Origin: Curtobacterium sp. L6-1
Lineage (GTDB): Bacteria > Actinomycetota > Actinomycetes > Actinomycetales > Microbacteriaceae
Reading direction: 5' to 3'
DNA: 64,000 nucleotides
Assembly (NCBI RefSeq): GCF_018885305.1
Contig: NZ_CP076544.1
Coordinates: forward strand, 2,356,001-2,420,000
The notes below the pieces were generated by a model. The model did no database searches. It saw only the letters and a list, made by a program, of their open reading frames with translations, and was not told the origin of the DNA. This document shows, in pieces, positions 25,671 through 34,820 of this stretch; the first letter of the stretch is position 1, and every line of letters begins with the position of its first letter. The translations under genes and the position numbers were made by a program.

Positions 25671-26435
25671 ATGTCCGCACCTCGCCTCGTCGCCTTCGAC
25701 CTCGACGACACGCTCGCCCCGTCGAAGTCGCCGCTCGACCCCCGCATGCTCGAGACCTTCGCGTCCCTGCTCGAGGTCGTCCCCGTGGCCGTCATCAGCG
25801 GCGGCAACTTCCAACAGTTCGAGCAGCAGCTCGTCACCCCGCTCCGGAAGCGCGACGGGCTGCTCCTCGACGAGCTGCACCTCATGCCGACCTGCGGCAC
25901 CCGCTACTACCGCTGGGAGGCCGGCGACTGGGTCCTGCAGTACGCCGAGGACCTCACCGACGACGAGAAGGCCCGCGCCCTCGCCACGGTCGAGGCGCAG
26001 GCGAAGGCCGCCGGCTACTGGGAGGCCGAGCCCTGGGGCGACATCCTCGAGGACCGCGGCTCGCAGATCACGTTCTCCGCACTGGGCCAGACGGCTCCGG
26101 TGGACGTAAAGAAGCAGTGGGACCCCACGGGCGCGAAGAAGGACGACCTCCGCCGCCGGGTGCAGGCCGAGCTGCCCGACCTCGAGGTGCGCTCCGGCGG
26201 GTCCACGAGCATCGACATCACCCGCAAGGGGATCGACAAGGCGTACGGCATGCAGCGCCTGGCGGAGATCACCGGGATCGCGCTCGACGACGTGCTGTTC
26301 GTCGGCGACCGGCTCGACCCCGAGGGCAACGACTACCCGGTGAAGGCGCTCGGCGTCCCCACCCACGCGGTCGAGGGGTGGGAGGACACCGACGTGTTCC
26401 TCCGCGCGCTCGTCCCCACGCTCCGCACCGCCTGA
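25671..26435 (+). CDS. HAD-IIB hydrolase of phosphomannomutase (PMM) type
   Basis: 254 residues. HAD nucleophile motif AFDLDDTLAPSKSPL (Asp about 12 and 14), ISGGNFQQF (about 42-50), cap with DVKKQWDPTGAKK and RSGGSTSIDIT (alpha-PMM signature), and FVGDRLDPEGNDYPVK (acidic motif IV). This matches the eukaryotic-type alpha-phosphomannomutase branch, which interconverts mannose-6-P and mannose-1-P for GDP-mannose supply, though some bacterial members are phosphatases. ATG 25671 follows CATGAT by seven bases; the upstream in-frame ATG 25659 falls within that hexamer. Confidence 0.82.
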   Translation: MSAPRLVAFDLDDTLAPSKSPLDPRMLETFASLLEVVPVAVISGGNFQQFEQQLVTPLRKRDGLLLDELHLMPTCGTRYYRWEAGDWVLQYAEDLTDDEKARALATVEAQAKAAGYWEAEPWGDILEDRGSQITFSALGQTAPVDVKKQWDPTGAKKDDLRRRVQAELPDLEVRSGGSTSIDITRKGIDKAYGMQRLAEITGIALDDVLFVGDRLDPEGNDYPVKALGVPTHAVEGWEDTDVFLRALVPTLRTA

Positions 26436-26450
26436 CGGCGGTCCGACCAC

Positions 26451-26494
26451 CGGACGGGAGGCCCGTCACCAGATGGTGACGGGCCTCCCGTCCG
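26451..26494. terminator. bidirectional terminator with 20-bp perfect stem
   Basis: Arms 26451-26470 and 26475-26494 pair perfectly around an AGAT tetraloop; outer part is the shared CGGACGGGAGGCC core. Lies between the convergent PMM-like and trpF genes. Confidence 0.82.
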
Positions 26495-26519
26495 TGCACC
26501 CCGCGTCGGACGCGACCGG

Positions 26520-27143
26520 TCAGGGGATGCTGCGGACCGCTTCGACGAAGGCGCGGATCCGCGCAACGTCCTTGACGCCCCGGGACGACTCCACACCGCT
26601 GGAGACGTCGACGCCGTCCGGGTCGAGCCGCTGCACCAGGTCGGCGACGTTGGCCGGCGTCAGGCCGCCGGCGAGGATCCAGGCCTCGTCGACGGTACCG
26701 GTCAGCGTGGCGGGGTCGACGAGGTGGCCGCTGCCGGGGACGGCTGCGTCGAGCAGCAGCAGGTCGTGGTCCGACGCGGCGCGCTGCTCGGGCGTCTCAC
26801 CGAGGTAGTCCTGCGCGGCGACGGCGCGGATCGTGAAGAAGCCGGCGTCGCGGGCACGGGCGAAGTCGGACGCGGACTCGCCGCCGTGCAGCTGCAGGGT
26901 GGTGAGCCCGACCTCGGAGGCGATGCCGACCACCTCGTCGATCGGCTGGTCGCGGAACACCCCGACGGCGTCGATGCCGTCCGGCAGGCGCTCGACGAGC
27001 TGCTTGGCGGTGTCGGCCGTCACGGTGCGGGGGCTGCCCGCGGCGAAGACGAAGCCGACCGCGTCCGCACCGGCGTCGACGGCGGCGTCCACGGTCTCCG
27101 GCGTGGAGAGGCCACAGATCTTGATCCAGCGCTGGTCGCTCAT
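26520..27143 (-). CDS. trpF: phosphoribosylanthranilate isomerase
   Basis: 207-residue TIM barrel catalysing the Amadori rearrangement of PRA to CdRP in tryptophan synthesis. KICGL at residues 8-12 has the catalytic Cys, VGFVF and FRDQP follow, LQLHG is at about 82-86, the catalytic Asp is in LLLDAAVPGSG, and AGGLTPANV plus VDVSSGVESSRGVKD form the phosphate-binding end. The gene stands apart from other trp genes. ATG 27143. The following 150 bases (27144-27300) contain only GC-rich GGGCTC/GGGCTCGGG short repeats. Confidence 0.94.
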   Translation of the reverse strand: MSDQRWIKICGLSTPETVDAAVDAGADAVGFVFAAGSPRTVTADTAKQLVERLPDGIDAVGVFRDQPIDEVVGIASEVGLTTLQLHGGESASDFARARDAGFFTIRAVAAQDYLGETPEQRAASDHDLLLLDAAVPGSGHLVDPATLTGTVDEAWILAGGLTPANVADLVQRLDPDGVDVSSGVESSRGVKDVARIRAFVEAVRSIP

Positions 27144-27300
27144 GCTCCCATCCTGCCTGATCGGTCCGCCGCCCGGGCAGGGCGGCGGGGCAGGGGGCGC
27201 CGTCGGACGCCGACGGGACGGAGCTGGACCGGGCCGTGCCGGGACGGGGCGGACCGGGTCGGGCTCGGGCTCGGGCTGGGGCTCGAGCTGGGCGCGTCGT

Positions 27301-28356
27301 CTAGTGCAGGGCGCCGACGACGTACGAGCCGACGCACGCCGCGGCGACCGCGACCGCGGTGATCGACACGGCGATGACGTTCCTGCGCCGCCAGCGCCGG
27401 ACGGCCTCGAAGGTGCCGCGCTTGGCGTGCCGGTGCGCGGCACGGTGCATCTTGTGCTCGCGGCGGTGGACCTCGCGCCCCGGGCCGAGCGGCACCGGGC
27501 CGGTCACCTGCGTCGACCCACCGCGCAGGGCGCGTGCGACGGCGACCGCGGTCGGCCGCTTCGACGGGTCGCGCGAGGTCATCTTCGTGAGCAGGTCGCG
27601 CCACTCCGAGGCGACCGAGTCCGGCACCTGCGGGTCACGACGGAGGCGCGCGAGGGCGGCCTCGATGACGGTGCCGGAGTACTCCTGGTCGCCGGTGAGC
27701 GCCTCGAGGAGCACCAGCCCGAGCGAGTAGACGTCGGTCGCGAAGCTGATCGGCTCCCCGGCGACCTGCTCCGGCGACAGGTACGCGGCGGTGCCGATGA
27801 TCGTGCCGTCGTTCGTCAGCCGGGAGCCGTCGACGAAGTGCGCGACGCCGAAGTCGGTGAGCTTGACGGTGCGGACGAACCCGGAGGCGCCCTCGTCGCT
27901 CAGCAGGATGTTGGCGGGCTTGACGTCGCGGTGCACGATCCCGCGGGAGTGCACGTACGCCAGGGCGTCGGCGAGCTGCGCACCGAGGTCCGCGACCTCG
28001 TAGTTGTGCAGCGGCCCCTCGGCCAGGCGGCGGAGGAGCGTCGCGTCGGCGATGAGCTCCATCACGATGTAGCGGTGCGGGCCGTCCTCGAAGTCGTGCG
28101 TGCCGGCGTCGTAGAGCGGGATGAGGCCGGGGTGCGAGAGCATGCTGAGCAGCCGGATCTCACGCTCCTGGCGCACGCGGTCCGCGGTGGTCATCCGCTC
28201 GGGCGTCGCGAACATCTTCACGGCGACGGCACGGTAGGTGTGCTCGTCGCGGGCCTCGTACACGGACCCCATGCCGCCGGTGCCGATCAGTCGGACGAGT
28301 CGGTACCGTCCGGCCAGGACGGTCTCCGCCCTCGCGCTGTCGGTTGCCAGGCTCAT
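27301..28356 (-). CDS. membrane-anchored serine/threonine protein kinase (PknB-type)
   Basis: 351 residues. Complete Hanks-type kinase: glycine loop GTGGMGSVYEARD (25-37), Lys47 in VAVKMF, HRDVKPANILL with catalytic Asp144, DFG at 168-170, activation segment ending GTAAYLSPEQ. A basic juxtamembrane region (RREHKMHRAAHRHAKR) leads to one C-terminal membrane helix (about 328-347) with almost no external domain, so it senses little outside by itself. ATG 28356 is used rather than the longer 28494 frame because MSLATDS is the natural start and the upstream part is not kinase-like. Targets unknown. Confidence 0.92.
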   Translation of the reverse strand: MSLATDSARAETVLAGRYRLVRLIGTGGMGSVYEARDEHTYRAVAVKMFATPERMTTADRVRQEREIRLLSMLSHPGLIPLYDAGTHDFEDGPHRYIVMELIADATLLRRLAEGPLHNYEVADLGAQLADALAYVHSRGIVHRDVKPANILLSDEGASGFVRTVKLTDFGVAHFVDGSRLTNDGTIIGTAAYLSPEQVAGEPISFATDVYSLGLVLLEALTGDQEYSGTVIEAALARLRRDPQVPDSVASEWRDLLTKMTSRDPSKRPTAVAVARALRGGSTQVTGPVPLGPGREVHRREHKMHRAAHRHAKRGTFEAVRRWRRRNVIAVSITAVAVAAACVGSYVVGALH

Positions 28357-28571
28357 GGTGCACGTCGATCCCTTGGGAGCCCGGATCCGCGTCGGGTGTT
28401 CGCGGTGTGGCTCCCCGGCAATGGTACCCGCGGCCCGGGCGATCGGAGCGGCGGTTACCCGAATGTGATGGGGGACAGGGCCGGGAGTGCGCACCAGGGA
28501 TGATGCAGCGGTCGCGGGTAGCGTCCGGCCTCCCGGGTGGACGGTCCGCCGGGGAACGGCAGGAGGCCGAC

Positions 28572-28769
28572 ATGCGCAAGGGTGACGAGGTCACGTGGAA
28601 CACCTCCCAGGGGAAGACGACCGGCAAGCTCGTCGAGAAGAAGACGAAGGACTTCGAGTTCGACGGTCAGTCGTTCAAGCCGACCGATGACGACCCGTAC
28701 TGGATCATCGAGTCGGAGAAGTCCGGCAAGCAGGCCGCGCACAAGGAGTCCGCGCTCACCGCGAAGTAG
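28572..28769 (+). CDS. HVA1/TUDOR-domain (DUF2945-like) small protein
   Basis: 65 residues starting at ATG 28572, with AGGAGG five bases upstream. The sequence MRKGDEVTWNTSQGKTTGKL and later PYWIIESEKSGKQAAHK matches the hypervirulence-associated TUDOR domain family (PF11160), a small beta-barrel fold found in bacteria and fungi with no settled function. Divergent from the kinase gene across a 215-bp gap that includes a TAGCGT -10-like hexamer near 28515. Confidence 0.82.
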   Translation: MRKGDEVTWNTSQGKTTGKLVEKKTKDFEFDGQSFKPTDDDPYWIIESEKSGKQAAHKESALTAK

Positions 28770-28886
28770 CGGCAGGAGCGCCGCCCGCAGCACGAGCGGC
28801 GGGAGCGCAGCCGGCGACGGGGCGGGACGCGACGGGTCGGCGCGGCGCGGCGCGGCGCGATCAGGCGCTGCGGTTGGACGCGGTGG

Positions 28887-29648
28887 TCAGGCGCCGTCGG
28901 ACGACGCGCGGCGCCGACCGCTCGCGGACCGGTCCCGGCCCTCGCCGCCGTCCCGCGCCGCGGCCCGACCCCGTCGGACCCGCCGGACGACGAAGGCGAC
29001 GACGATGACGGCGACCGCCAGGTACACGGCCCGGTCGATCCACTCCGTGTAGGCCTCGACCCGCTCGTACTGGGTGCCGAGGGCCGCGCCGCCGAGCACC
29101 AGGAGCGAGTTCCACAGCCCGCTGCCCAGGATCGTGAACACCGAGAACGTGGCCAGGTGCATCCGGTCGGCCCCCGCGGGCAGCGAGATGAGGCTGCGGA
29201 CGACGGGTACCAGTCGCCCGAAGAACACCGCGCTCCTGCCGTGCCGGTGGAACCACGACGCCGCCTTGCGGAAGTCGTCCTCGTCGACGAGCGGCAGCTT
29301 CCCGAACCACCGGACGGTCCGCTCGAAGCCGATCACCGCGCCGAGCCAGTAGAGCACGAGCGCGCCGGCGTACGAGCCGACCGTCGCCAGGACGAGCACG
29401 AGTGTCAGGTCCATCCGACCGGCACCACCGAGGAAGCCGGCCAGCGGCAGGATGACCTCGGACGGGATCGGCGGGAACACCGTCTCGATGAAGAGCATCA
29501 TGGCGACGCCCCACTCCCCCATGGTGTCGATCACCTGCAGCACGAGCCCGGTCAGCCCGCCGATGTCGGGGTCCGGGCCACCGCCGGGACCGGAGGAGGC
29601 GGAGGTGGCGCCGACGTGGGCGACGGTCGAGGGCACGGCGGTCGTCAT
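28887..29648 (-). CDS. DedA family membrane protein
   Basis: 253 residues. After a flexible N-terminal 30 residues, the DedA/VTT domain carries ETVFPPIPSEVILPLAGFL (about 55-73), a re-entrant and helical region, and the conserved FFGRLVPVVRSLISLPAG motif (about 145-162). DedA proteins are proposed undecaprenyl-phosphate or phospholipid flippases and contribute to envelope integrity. C-terminal 30 residues are Arg/Gly-rich and disordered. ATG 29648. The short gap 28770-28886 is GC-rich with a CGGCG run and no clear gene. Confidence 0.88.
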   Translation of the reverse strand: MTTAVPSTVAHVGATSASSGPGGGPDPDIGGLTGLVLQVIDTMGEWGVAMMLFIETVFPPIPSEVILPLAGFLGGAGRMDLTLVLVLATVGSYAGALVLYWLGAVIGFERTVRWFGKLPLVDEDDFRKAASWFHRHGRSAVFFGRLVPVVRSLISLPAGADRMHLATFSVFTILGSGLWNSLLVLGGAALGTQYERVEAYTEWIDRAVYLAVAVIVVAFVVRRVRRGRAAARDGGEGRDRSASGRRRASSDGA

Positions 29649-29685
29649 CCCGTCACCCTGCCTGAGCGGGCTGACAGACTCCGGT

Positions 29686-30117
29686 GTGCAACGCGGACGC
29701 CGCCGAGCGGCCGAGCCGATCCCGGTCTCGATCGTCCTCGACGTGGACACGGTGTACGCGTTCGACCCGGTGCCCGGGTCCCTGACCGAGGCCGAGCGCA
29801 CCCACGTCGTCGGCGGCCAGGCGAACACGTGGACCGAGCACGTGGACACGGTCAGCCGTCTCGACCACCAGCTGTTCCCGCGGGTCGTGGCCCTCGCCGA
29901 GGCGCTCTGGTCGGCCGACGCCGGACCGCGGGACGTCGAGGAGTTCCGGGGCTGCCTGACCGAGCACCTCGCCCGGCTCGACGCGCTCGGGGTGGAGTAC
30001 CGCCACGAGTCCGGACCGCGGCCGTGGGAGGAGCGCCCCGGCGTCCCCGGTCGACCCAGCACGCGCGAGGAACGGGCCGCCTCCATCGACGCGGTCACGG
30101 CGAACATCGCCGTCTGA
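29686..30117 (+). pseudogene. C-terminal remnant of a GH20 beta-N-acetylhexosaminidase
   Basis: About 143 codons from a possible GTG at 29686. The segment VYAFDPVPGSLTEAERTHVV, then GGQANTWTEHV and LFPRVVALAEALWS, is the final portion of the GH20 catalytic barrel (VLGGQANLWTEY-type motif and the LFPR..ALAE helix), with an ordinary C-terminus following. The N-terminal three quarters, including the catalytic Asp-Glu pair, are absent; upstream lies the DedA gene on the other strand. It therefore cannot be an active hexosaminidase. Reading frame remains open, so a recent truncation or expressed stub is possible. Confidence 0.65.
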
Positions 30118-30123
30118 CGCGGA

Positions 30124-32370
30124 TCAGCCGGTCGGTGCCCCGACGCTCGGCGACGGCGTCCCGGTCGGGACGGGCGTCGCGGTGGGCGTCGGGGTCCCGG
30201 TCGGGACGGGCGCCGAGGTCGGTGTCGGGGCGGGAGTCGGGCCCACCGGTCGGCTCGTGGGCGTCGGACTCGGCGTGCCCGGCCGGGTCGGTGTCGGTGT
30301 CGGCGTGGGCTTCGGCGTGGGCTCCGGCGCGGGCGACGTCGGCGCGGTCGTCCGGACCCAGCGCCGCGCCGCCGCGTCCCAGCGCACGAGGCCCGACGGC
30401 CACCGCGACCCGGTGTTCCGCACGACGTCCCCGTTCCGGGGCGCCAGCAGTGCGGCGTCGACCCCGACGGTGGTGCTCGACGCCGACACCGACTGCCGGG
30501 CCGTCCGCGACACGAGCGGCGACGCCCGGGTGAACGCCGACGTCGTGACCCGGACCGGCGAGGCGTTCGCGGAGTCGAGCCGCACCGCCGCCTTCGCCGC
30601 CGACGACTGCTTCGCGTTCCGGACGACCACGCGCGCGGGGCTCCGCAGCAGGGCGACGGCGCGACCGCCGGTCATCCCGTCGACGACGAGGTCCGTGGTC
30701 GTCCGGGTGCCGTCCGCGGTCGCGGCCCAGACGGACCCCGTGCTCCGCGAGATGCGCGTGAAGGTGGCACTCCTGACGCGGTACCGCGCCGCAGCGGCGG
30801 GCATCGAGAACACGTTCCCGGCGCGGGCGGCGGAGCTGTCGTCGGACACCCGCAGCGTGGTGATGCCGACGTCGGACGTCACGAGCTGGACGGAGTCGAA
30901 GGACGGCGCGAGGACCGGGCAGGCCACCCGCGAGACCGTGAGCGAGCCGATGGTCTTCACGGCGACGGTCACCGCGGCGACCGAGCCCCCGTCGGACGTC
31001 GGCCGGACGGACCGGTTCGTCACACCGTCGACCGTCAGCGAGGTCGCCGTCCTCCCCGCGAACCGGACGATGCCGCGCACCGGTGCGGGGGACGCCGCCG
31101 GCCAGGTCACGTCGCGGACGACGACCGTGCCCAGGGTCACCGCGTTGCAGTTCACCATCGGGCTGTTGTCCTTCGTCGCGGTGACGTCGGCGATGGTGCC
31201 GGAGAACCAGGTCGGCCCGGCGTAGTCCACGACGTTCACCGGCGACCCACCCGTGGCGGTGCCGCTGATGCCGGACGCCGTGAAGCGCTGCAGCCGCCGC
31301 TGGACCCCCGCCGCGCCGGTGCCCGACGTCAGCTTGAGGTGCGTGTGGCAGGCGGTGCCGTCGACGCCCTCGACAACGACGTCGGAGATGTCGCCCTCGC
31401 AGTCGCCGAGCAGCGAGCCGTCCTTGGACTGCCCGTCGACCGTCGTGAACGCGACGAGGTCGTCACCGGTGTGGTCGCCCGTGATGCGCTGCAGGGTGAT
31501 CCGCGCGGCCGGTCCCTGGAAGTGGATGCCGTCGGAGGCGGTGCGCACGAAGGTCAGGTCGGTCGCGCGGACGTCGGTCACGTCACCGAGCGACACCGCG
31601 TACTGCCCGCCCACCTGTCGCGCGCCGTCCGACCGCACGGTGAAGCCGGACAGGGTGACGCCCGACACCCGGCGGAGGAGCATCCCGTGCGAGGTCGTGC
31701 GCTGCGAGAGCGCGTTCTTGCCCCGGTTCGTCCAGGTCCCGCCCGTGATGGTGATGCCGGCGTCGTTCGGCGGGAACACGTACGTCGTCGCACCCGTCAG
31801 GCTCGTCGTGGCCGGGACGCTCAGCGTGACCGTCGTCGAGGACCGCACCGCGGTGATCCGCCCGTACATCGACCCCGGCGCCGCCACCCGACCGCCGCGC
31901 GGCCCCGCACCGAGCACCTGCACCCGTCGCCCGACCATCGCCGCCGTGAAGACACCGCGGGCGGTCGTGACGGTCGTCGACCCGGCCGACACGGTCGCGG
32001 TGGTCGTCACCGCCGGGGTCGCCGCCGCGTTCCGGAGCACGTTGTCGCGCGCCGGACCGGTCACCGAGGCGCCGGTGGCGTCGAGGACCGTCCCGCCGAG
32101 CACGACCAGCGGCGCGGTCAGCACGGCGGTGCCCCGCAGCCGGCGGACACCGGTCGTCGGGTCGCGGCGGGCCAGCCAGGCGTTGATCGTCGCGGTGCTC
32201 GTCGCGGGCGTCACCGTCAACTCGTCGGCGTCGACGTCGACGGCGACGGCGGTGTCCGGTCGACCGGCGAGGGCCGTCAGCGCACCGACCGCGCCGCCCG
32301 CCGCGAGGACGAGGACGTTGCGGCGACTGGGTCGGACGGCGCGGGGGACGACGGGGGACGGAGACGTCAC
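30124..32370 (-). CDS. Tat-exported right-handed beta-helix (pectate lyase/GH28-like) protein
   Basis: 748 residues from GTG 32370. N-terminal SRRNVLVLAAGGAVG resembles a twin-arginine signal. Residues about 60-600 are parallel beta-helix repeats (short T/V-rich strands with repeated N/D turns; runs such as GITITGGTWTNRGKN, GVTLSGFTVRSDGAR and TDLTFVRTASDGIHFQG), the fold of polysaccharide lyases and tailspike-like enzymes. GDHTGDDLVAF may hold active-site Asp residues. The last 70 residues are a TPTPTPTRPG-type Pro/Thr linker with repeated PTGTP units, typical of wall-spanning or glycosylated tails. No sequence-level substrate assignment. Confidence 0.8.
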   Translation of the reverse strand: MTSPSPVVPRAVRPSRRNVLVLAAGGAVGALTALAGRPDTAVAVDVDADELTVTPATSTATINAWLARRDPTTGVRRLRGTAVLTAPLVVLGGTVLDATGASVTGPARDNVLRNAAATPAVTTTATVSAGSTTVTTARGVFTAAMVGRRVQVLGAGPRGGRVAAPGSMYGRITAVRSSTTVTLSVPATTSLTGATTYVFPPNDAGITITGGTWTNRGKNALSQRTTSHGMLLRRVSGVTLSGFTVRSDGARQVGGQYAVSLGDVTDVRATDLTFVRTASDGIHFQGPAARITLQRITGDHTGDDLVAFTTVDGQSKDGSLLGDCEGDISDVVVEGVDGTACHTHLKLTSGTGAAGVQRRLQRFTASGISGTATGGSPVNVVDYAGPTWFSGTIADVTATKDNSPMVNCNAVTLGTVVVRDVTWPAASPAPVRGIVRFAGRTATSLTVDGVTNRSVRPTSDGGSVAAVTVAVKTIGSLTVSRVACPVLAPSFDSVQLVTSDVGITTLRVSDDSSAARAGNVFSMPAAAARYRVRSATFTRISRSTGSVWAATADGTRTTTDLVVDGMTGGRAVALLRSPARVVVRNAKQSSAAKAAVRLDSANASPVRVTTSAFTRASPLVSRTARQSVSASSTTVGVDAALLAPRNGDVVRNTGSRWPSGLVRWDAAARRWVRTTAPTSPAPEPTPKPTPTPTPTRPGTPSPTPTSRPVGPTPAPTPTSAPVPTGTPTPTATPVPTGTPSPSVGAPTG

Positions 32371-32536
32371 GGATGGACTCCAGGCGTGGCGGGCGGGCAG
32401 CCGGACGAGCCTAACCGACCGCTCCACCCCGCGTTGCCCCCGGTCCGGGGCACGCACCCCGACCGCGGCGACGCCGCACCGGCCCCCTCGGCGCGGCACC
32501 GGCCGACCGTCGCGACGATCCGCGGACCGCCACGAC

Positions 32537-32584
32537 GACGGACGGGAGGCCCGGTACCAGCTGGTACCGGGCCTCCCGTCCGTC
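32537..32584 (-). terminator. 24-bp-arm perfect palindrome, terminator of the fru operon
   Basis: Perfect inverted repeat centred at 32560/32561, no loop. Its central 40 bases are identical to the palindrome at 492-531. It is 34 bases past the fruA stop and separates fruA from the beta-helix gene, both on the minus strand. Confidence 0.78.
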
Positions 32585-32617
32585 AGGTGGTCACGTCCGC
32601 GTCGCGCGGACGCCCCG

Positions 32618-34762
32618 TCACGCGGCGACGGGCGAGCGCTGCCCGACCGTGTCGCCGGCGGTCGCCGCCTCGGCCGCCGCGGCATCCGTCGCGGCCGGCG
32701 ACCGGCGCACCCACTTCTTCAGCGCCACGAGCACGAGCGCGGAGATCACCGTGCCGGCGAGGATCGCGAGCACCCAGACCAGGAACGAGTCGATCGCGAA
32801 GAACACGAACACCCCGCCGTGCGGCGCCCGCGAGGTGACGCCCGCGGCCATCGAGATCGCACCGGTGACCGCGGCACCGACCATCGACGCCGGGATGACG
32901 CGCAGCGGGTCGGCGGCGGCGAACGGGATCGCCCCCTCGGAGATGAACGAGGCACCGAGCAGCCACGCGGCCTTGCCGTTCTCGCGCTCGGGCTTCGTGA
33001 ACCCCTTGCGGTACAGGACGGTCGAGGCGAGGGCGAGGGCCAGCGGCGGCACCATGCCGGCGGCCATCACGGCGGCCATGATCTCGTAGGGCACCACGTT
33101 CGTGGCCGACCCGGCGCCGAGCCCGGCGACGGCGAAGGCGTACGCCACCTTGTTCACCGGGCCACCGAGGTCGAACGCCATCATCAGGCCGAGGATGATG
33201 CCGAGCAGGACCACCGAGGTGCCGTTGAGCGAGTTCAGCCAGGCGGTGAGCTGCGTCATCAGCCAGGCGATCGGCCCGCCGAGCACGAGGAGCATCAGGC
33301 CCGAGGCGATGATCGAGGCGAACAGCGGGATGATCACGACCGGCATCAGGCCGCGCAGCCAGCGCCAGGTCGGGATGCGCCCGATCCAGTACGCCGCCGC
33401 ACCGGCGATCAGGCCGCCGACCAGGCCGCCGAGGAACCCGGCGTTCATGAAGACGGCGATCGACCCGGCGACGAAGCCCGGCGCGATGCCCGGCCGGTCG
33501 GCCATGGCGTAGGCGATGTACCCGGCCAGGGCTGCGACGAGGAACCCGAGGGACACGCCACCGATCTGGAACGCGGCCGCACCGAGGTAGTACGCCAGAC
33601 CCTCCGGCGGCAGGTTCAGCAGCGTGTGGTTCGTCAGCGTCCAGACCGCGTTGTTCTGCCCGGAGTCCCCGTGCGTCAGCGCGATGCCGTAGCCCGACAG
33701 CAGGAAGCCGAGCGCGATGAGCAGGCCGCCGCCCGCGACGAACGGGATCATGTAGGAGACGCCCGTGAGCAGCCAGCGCTTGAGGGCCTGGCCGAAGTGC
33801 TCGTCCTTCGCGGTGCTCGTACCCGCCTCGGCGGCGGAGCCGGAGACGCGGGCGGCACGCGGGTCGTCGGCGGCGCGGATGGCCTCGGCGATCATGGCGT
33901 CCGGTTCGTCGACACCGCGCTTGACCGGCCCCGACACGAGTGGCTTGCCGGCGAACCGGCCGCGGTCACGGACGTCGACGTCGACCGCGAACACGACGGC
34001 GTCGGCGCGGGCGATGAGGTCCGGGTCGAGGGGCTCGACCTGCGAGGAGCCCTGCGTCTCGACGTGCATCTCGGCACCGGCGCGCTGGGCCGCGGCGACG
34101 AGTGCGTCGGCCGCCATGTAGGTGTGCGCGATGCCGGTCGGGCAGGCCGTCACCCCGACGATGACCTTGCGGGCGCCGGTCGCCGGACCGGACGCGTCGC
34201 CGGTCGCGGCGTGCGCTGCGGCGCCGGGTCGGGCCTCCTGGCCGGTGGCCGGACCGGAGGCTCGGCTCGCGGACCCGACGCCGGCTGCGGACACCTCGCC
34301 ACCGACCTCACAGTCGACCAGGTCGACGACGTCCTGCGGCGTCGCCGCCGAGCGGAGCGCGGCGGTGAAGTCGTCACGGATGAGCGCACGGGCCAGGGTC
34401 GAGAGCACCGTGAGGTGGTCCTTGTCCGCCCCCTCGGGCACCGCGATCATGAAGACGATGTCGGCGTCGCCGTCCGGGGCGCCGAAGGGCACCGTACGGG
34501 CGAGCCGCGAGAACGCCAGGGTCGGCTCGGCGACCGAGGCGGAGCGGGCGTGCGGGATGGCGATGCCGCCGGGGACGCCGGTGCCGACGCTCGCCTCGCG
34601 GGCGATGGCGTCCTCGGCGAGGGCCGCACCGTCGGCGGCACGGCCGGTCACGGCGACGCGGTCGGCGAGGACGCGGATGACGTCGCTCGACGTGGCACCG
34701 AGGTCCTCGTCGAGGCCGACGAGCTGGACGCTGATGAGGCGTGGGCTCGTGGTGTCGGACAT
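32618..34762 (-). CDS. fruA: PTS fructose transporter subunit IIABC
   Basis: 714 residues with three fused PTS modules. IIA (about 8-150) has phospho-acceptor His71 in IPHARS; an Ala/Gly linker leads to IIB (about 198-295) with phospho-Cys207 in VTACPTGIAHTY; IIC (about 325-690) has some nine membrane helices, including APHGGVFVFFAID near the sugar site. It imports and phosphorylates fructose to fructose-1-phosphate. ATG 34762 has AAGGAG five bases upstream. Last gene of the deoR-fruK-fruA operon. No ptsH or ptsI is in the window, so general PTS proteins must be elsewhere. Confidence 0.95.
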   Translation of the reverse strand: MSDTTSPRLISVQLVGLDEDLGATSSDVIRVLADRVAVTGRAADGAALAEDAIAREASVGTGVPGGIAIPHARSASVAEPTLAFSRLARTVPFGAPDGDADIVFMIAVPEGADKDHLTVLSTLARALIRDDFTAALRSAATPQDVVDLVDCEVGGEVSAAGVGSASRASGPATGQEARPGAAAHAATGDASGPATGARKVIVGVTACPTGIAHTYMAADALVAAAQRAGAEMHVETQGSSQVEPLDPDLIARADAVVFAVDVDVRDRGRFAGKPLVSGPVKRGVDEPDAMIAEAIRAADDPRAARVSGSAAEAGTSTAKDEHFGQALKRWLLTGVSYMIPFVAGGGLLIALGFLLSGYGIALTHGDSGQNNAVWTLTNHTLLNLPPEGLAYYLGAAAFQIGGVSLGFLVAALAGYIAYAMADRPGIAPGFVAGSIAVFMNAGFLGGLVGGLIAGAAAYWIGRIPTWRWLRGLMPVVIIPLFASIIASGLMLLVLGGPIAWLMTQLTAWLNSLNGTSVVLLGIILGLMMAFDLGGPVNKVAYAFAVAGLGAGSATNVVPYEIMAAVMAAGMVPPLALALASTVLYRKGFTKPERENGKAAWLLGASFISEGAIPFAAADPLRVIPASMVGAAVTGAISMAAGVTSRAPHGGVFVFFAIDSFLVWVLAILAGTVISALVLVALKKWVRRSPAATDAAAAEAATAGDTVGQRSPVAA

Positions 34763-34820
34763 GGTTGCTCCTTTGCAAGGGCGCCGGGGGCGCGGGTCGT
34801 GCGGTGTTCGGGGAGGGGGG

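Noticed and set aside
28770-28886. Possible small gene in the CGGCG-rich gap
   Set aside because: No start with ribosome site and no biased codon frame; simple GC-rich repeat.
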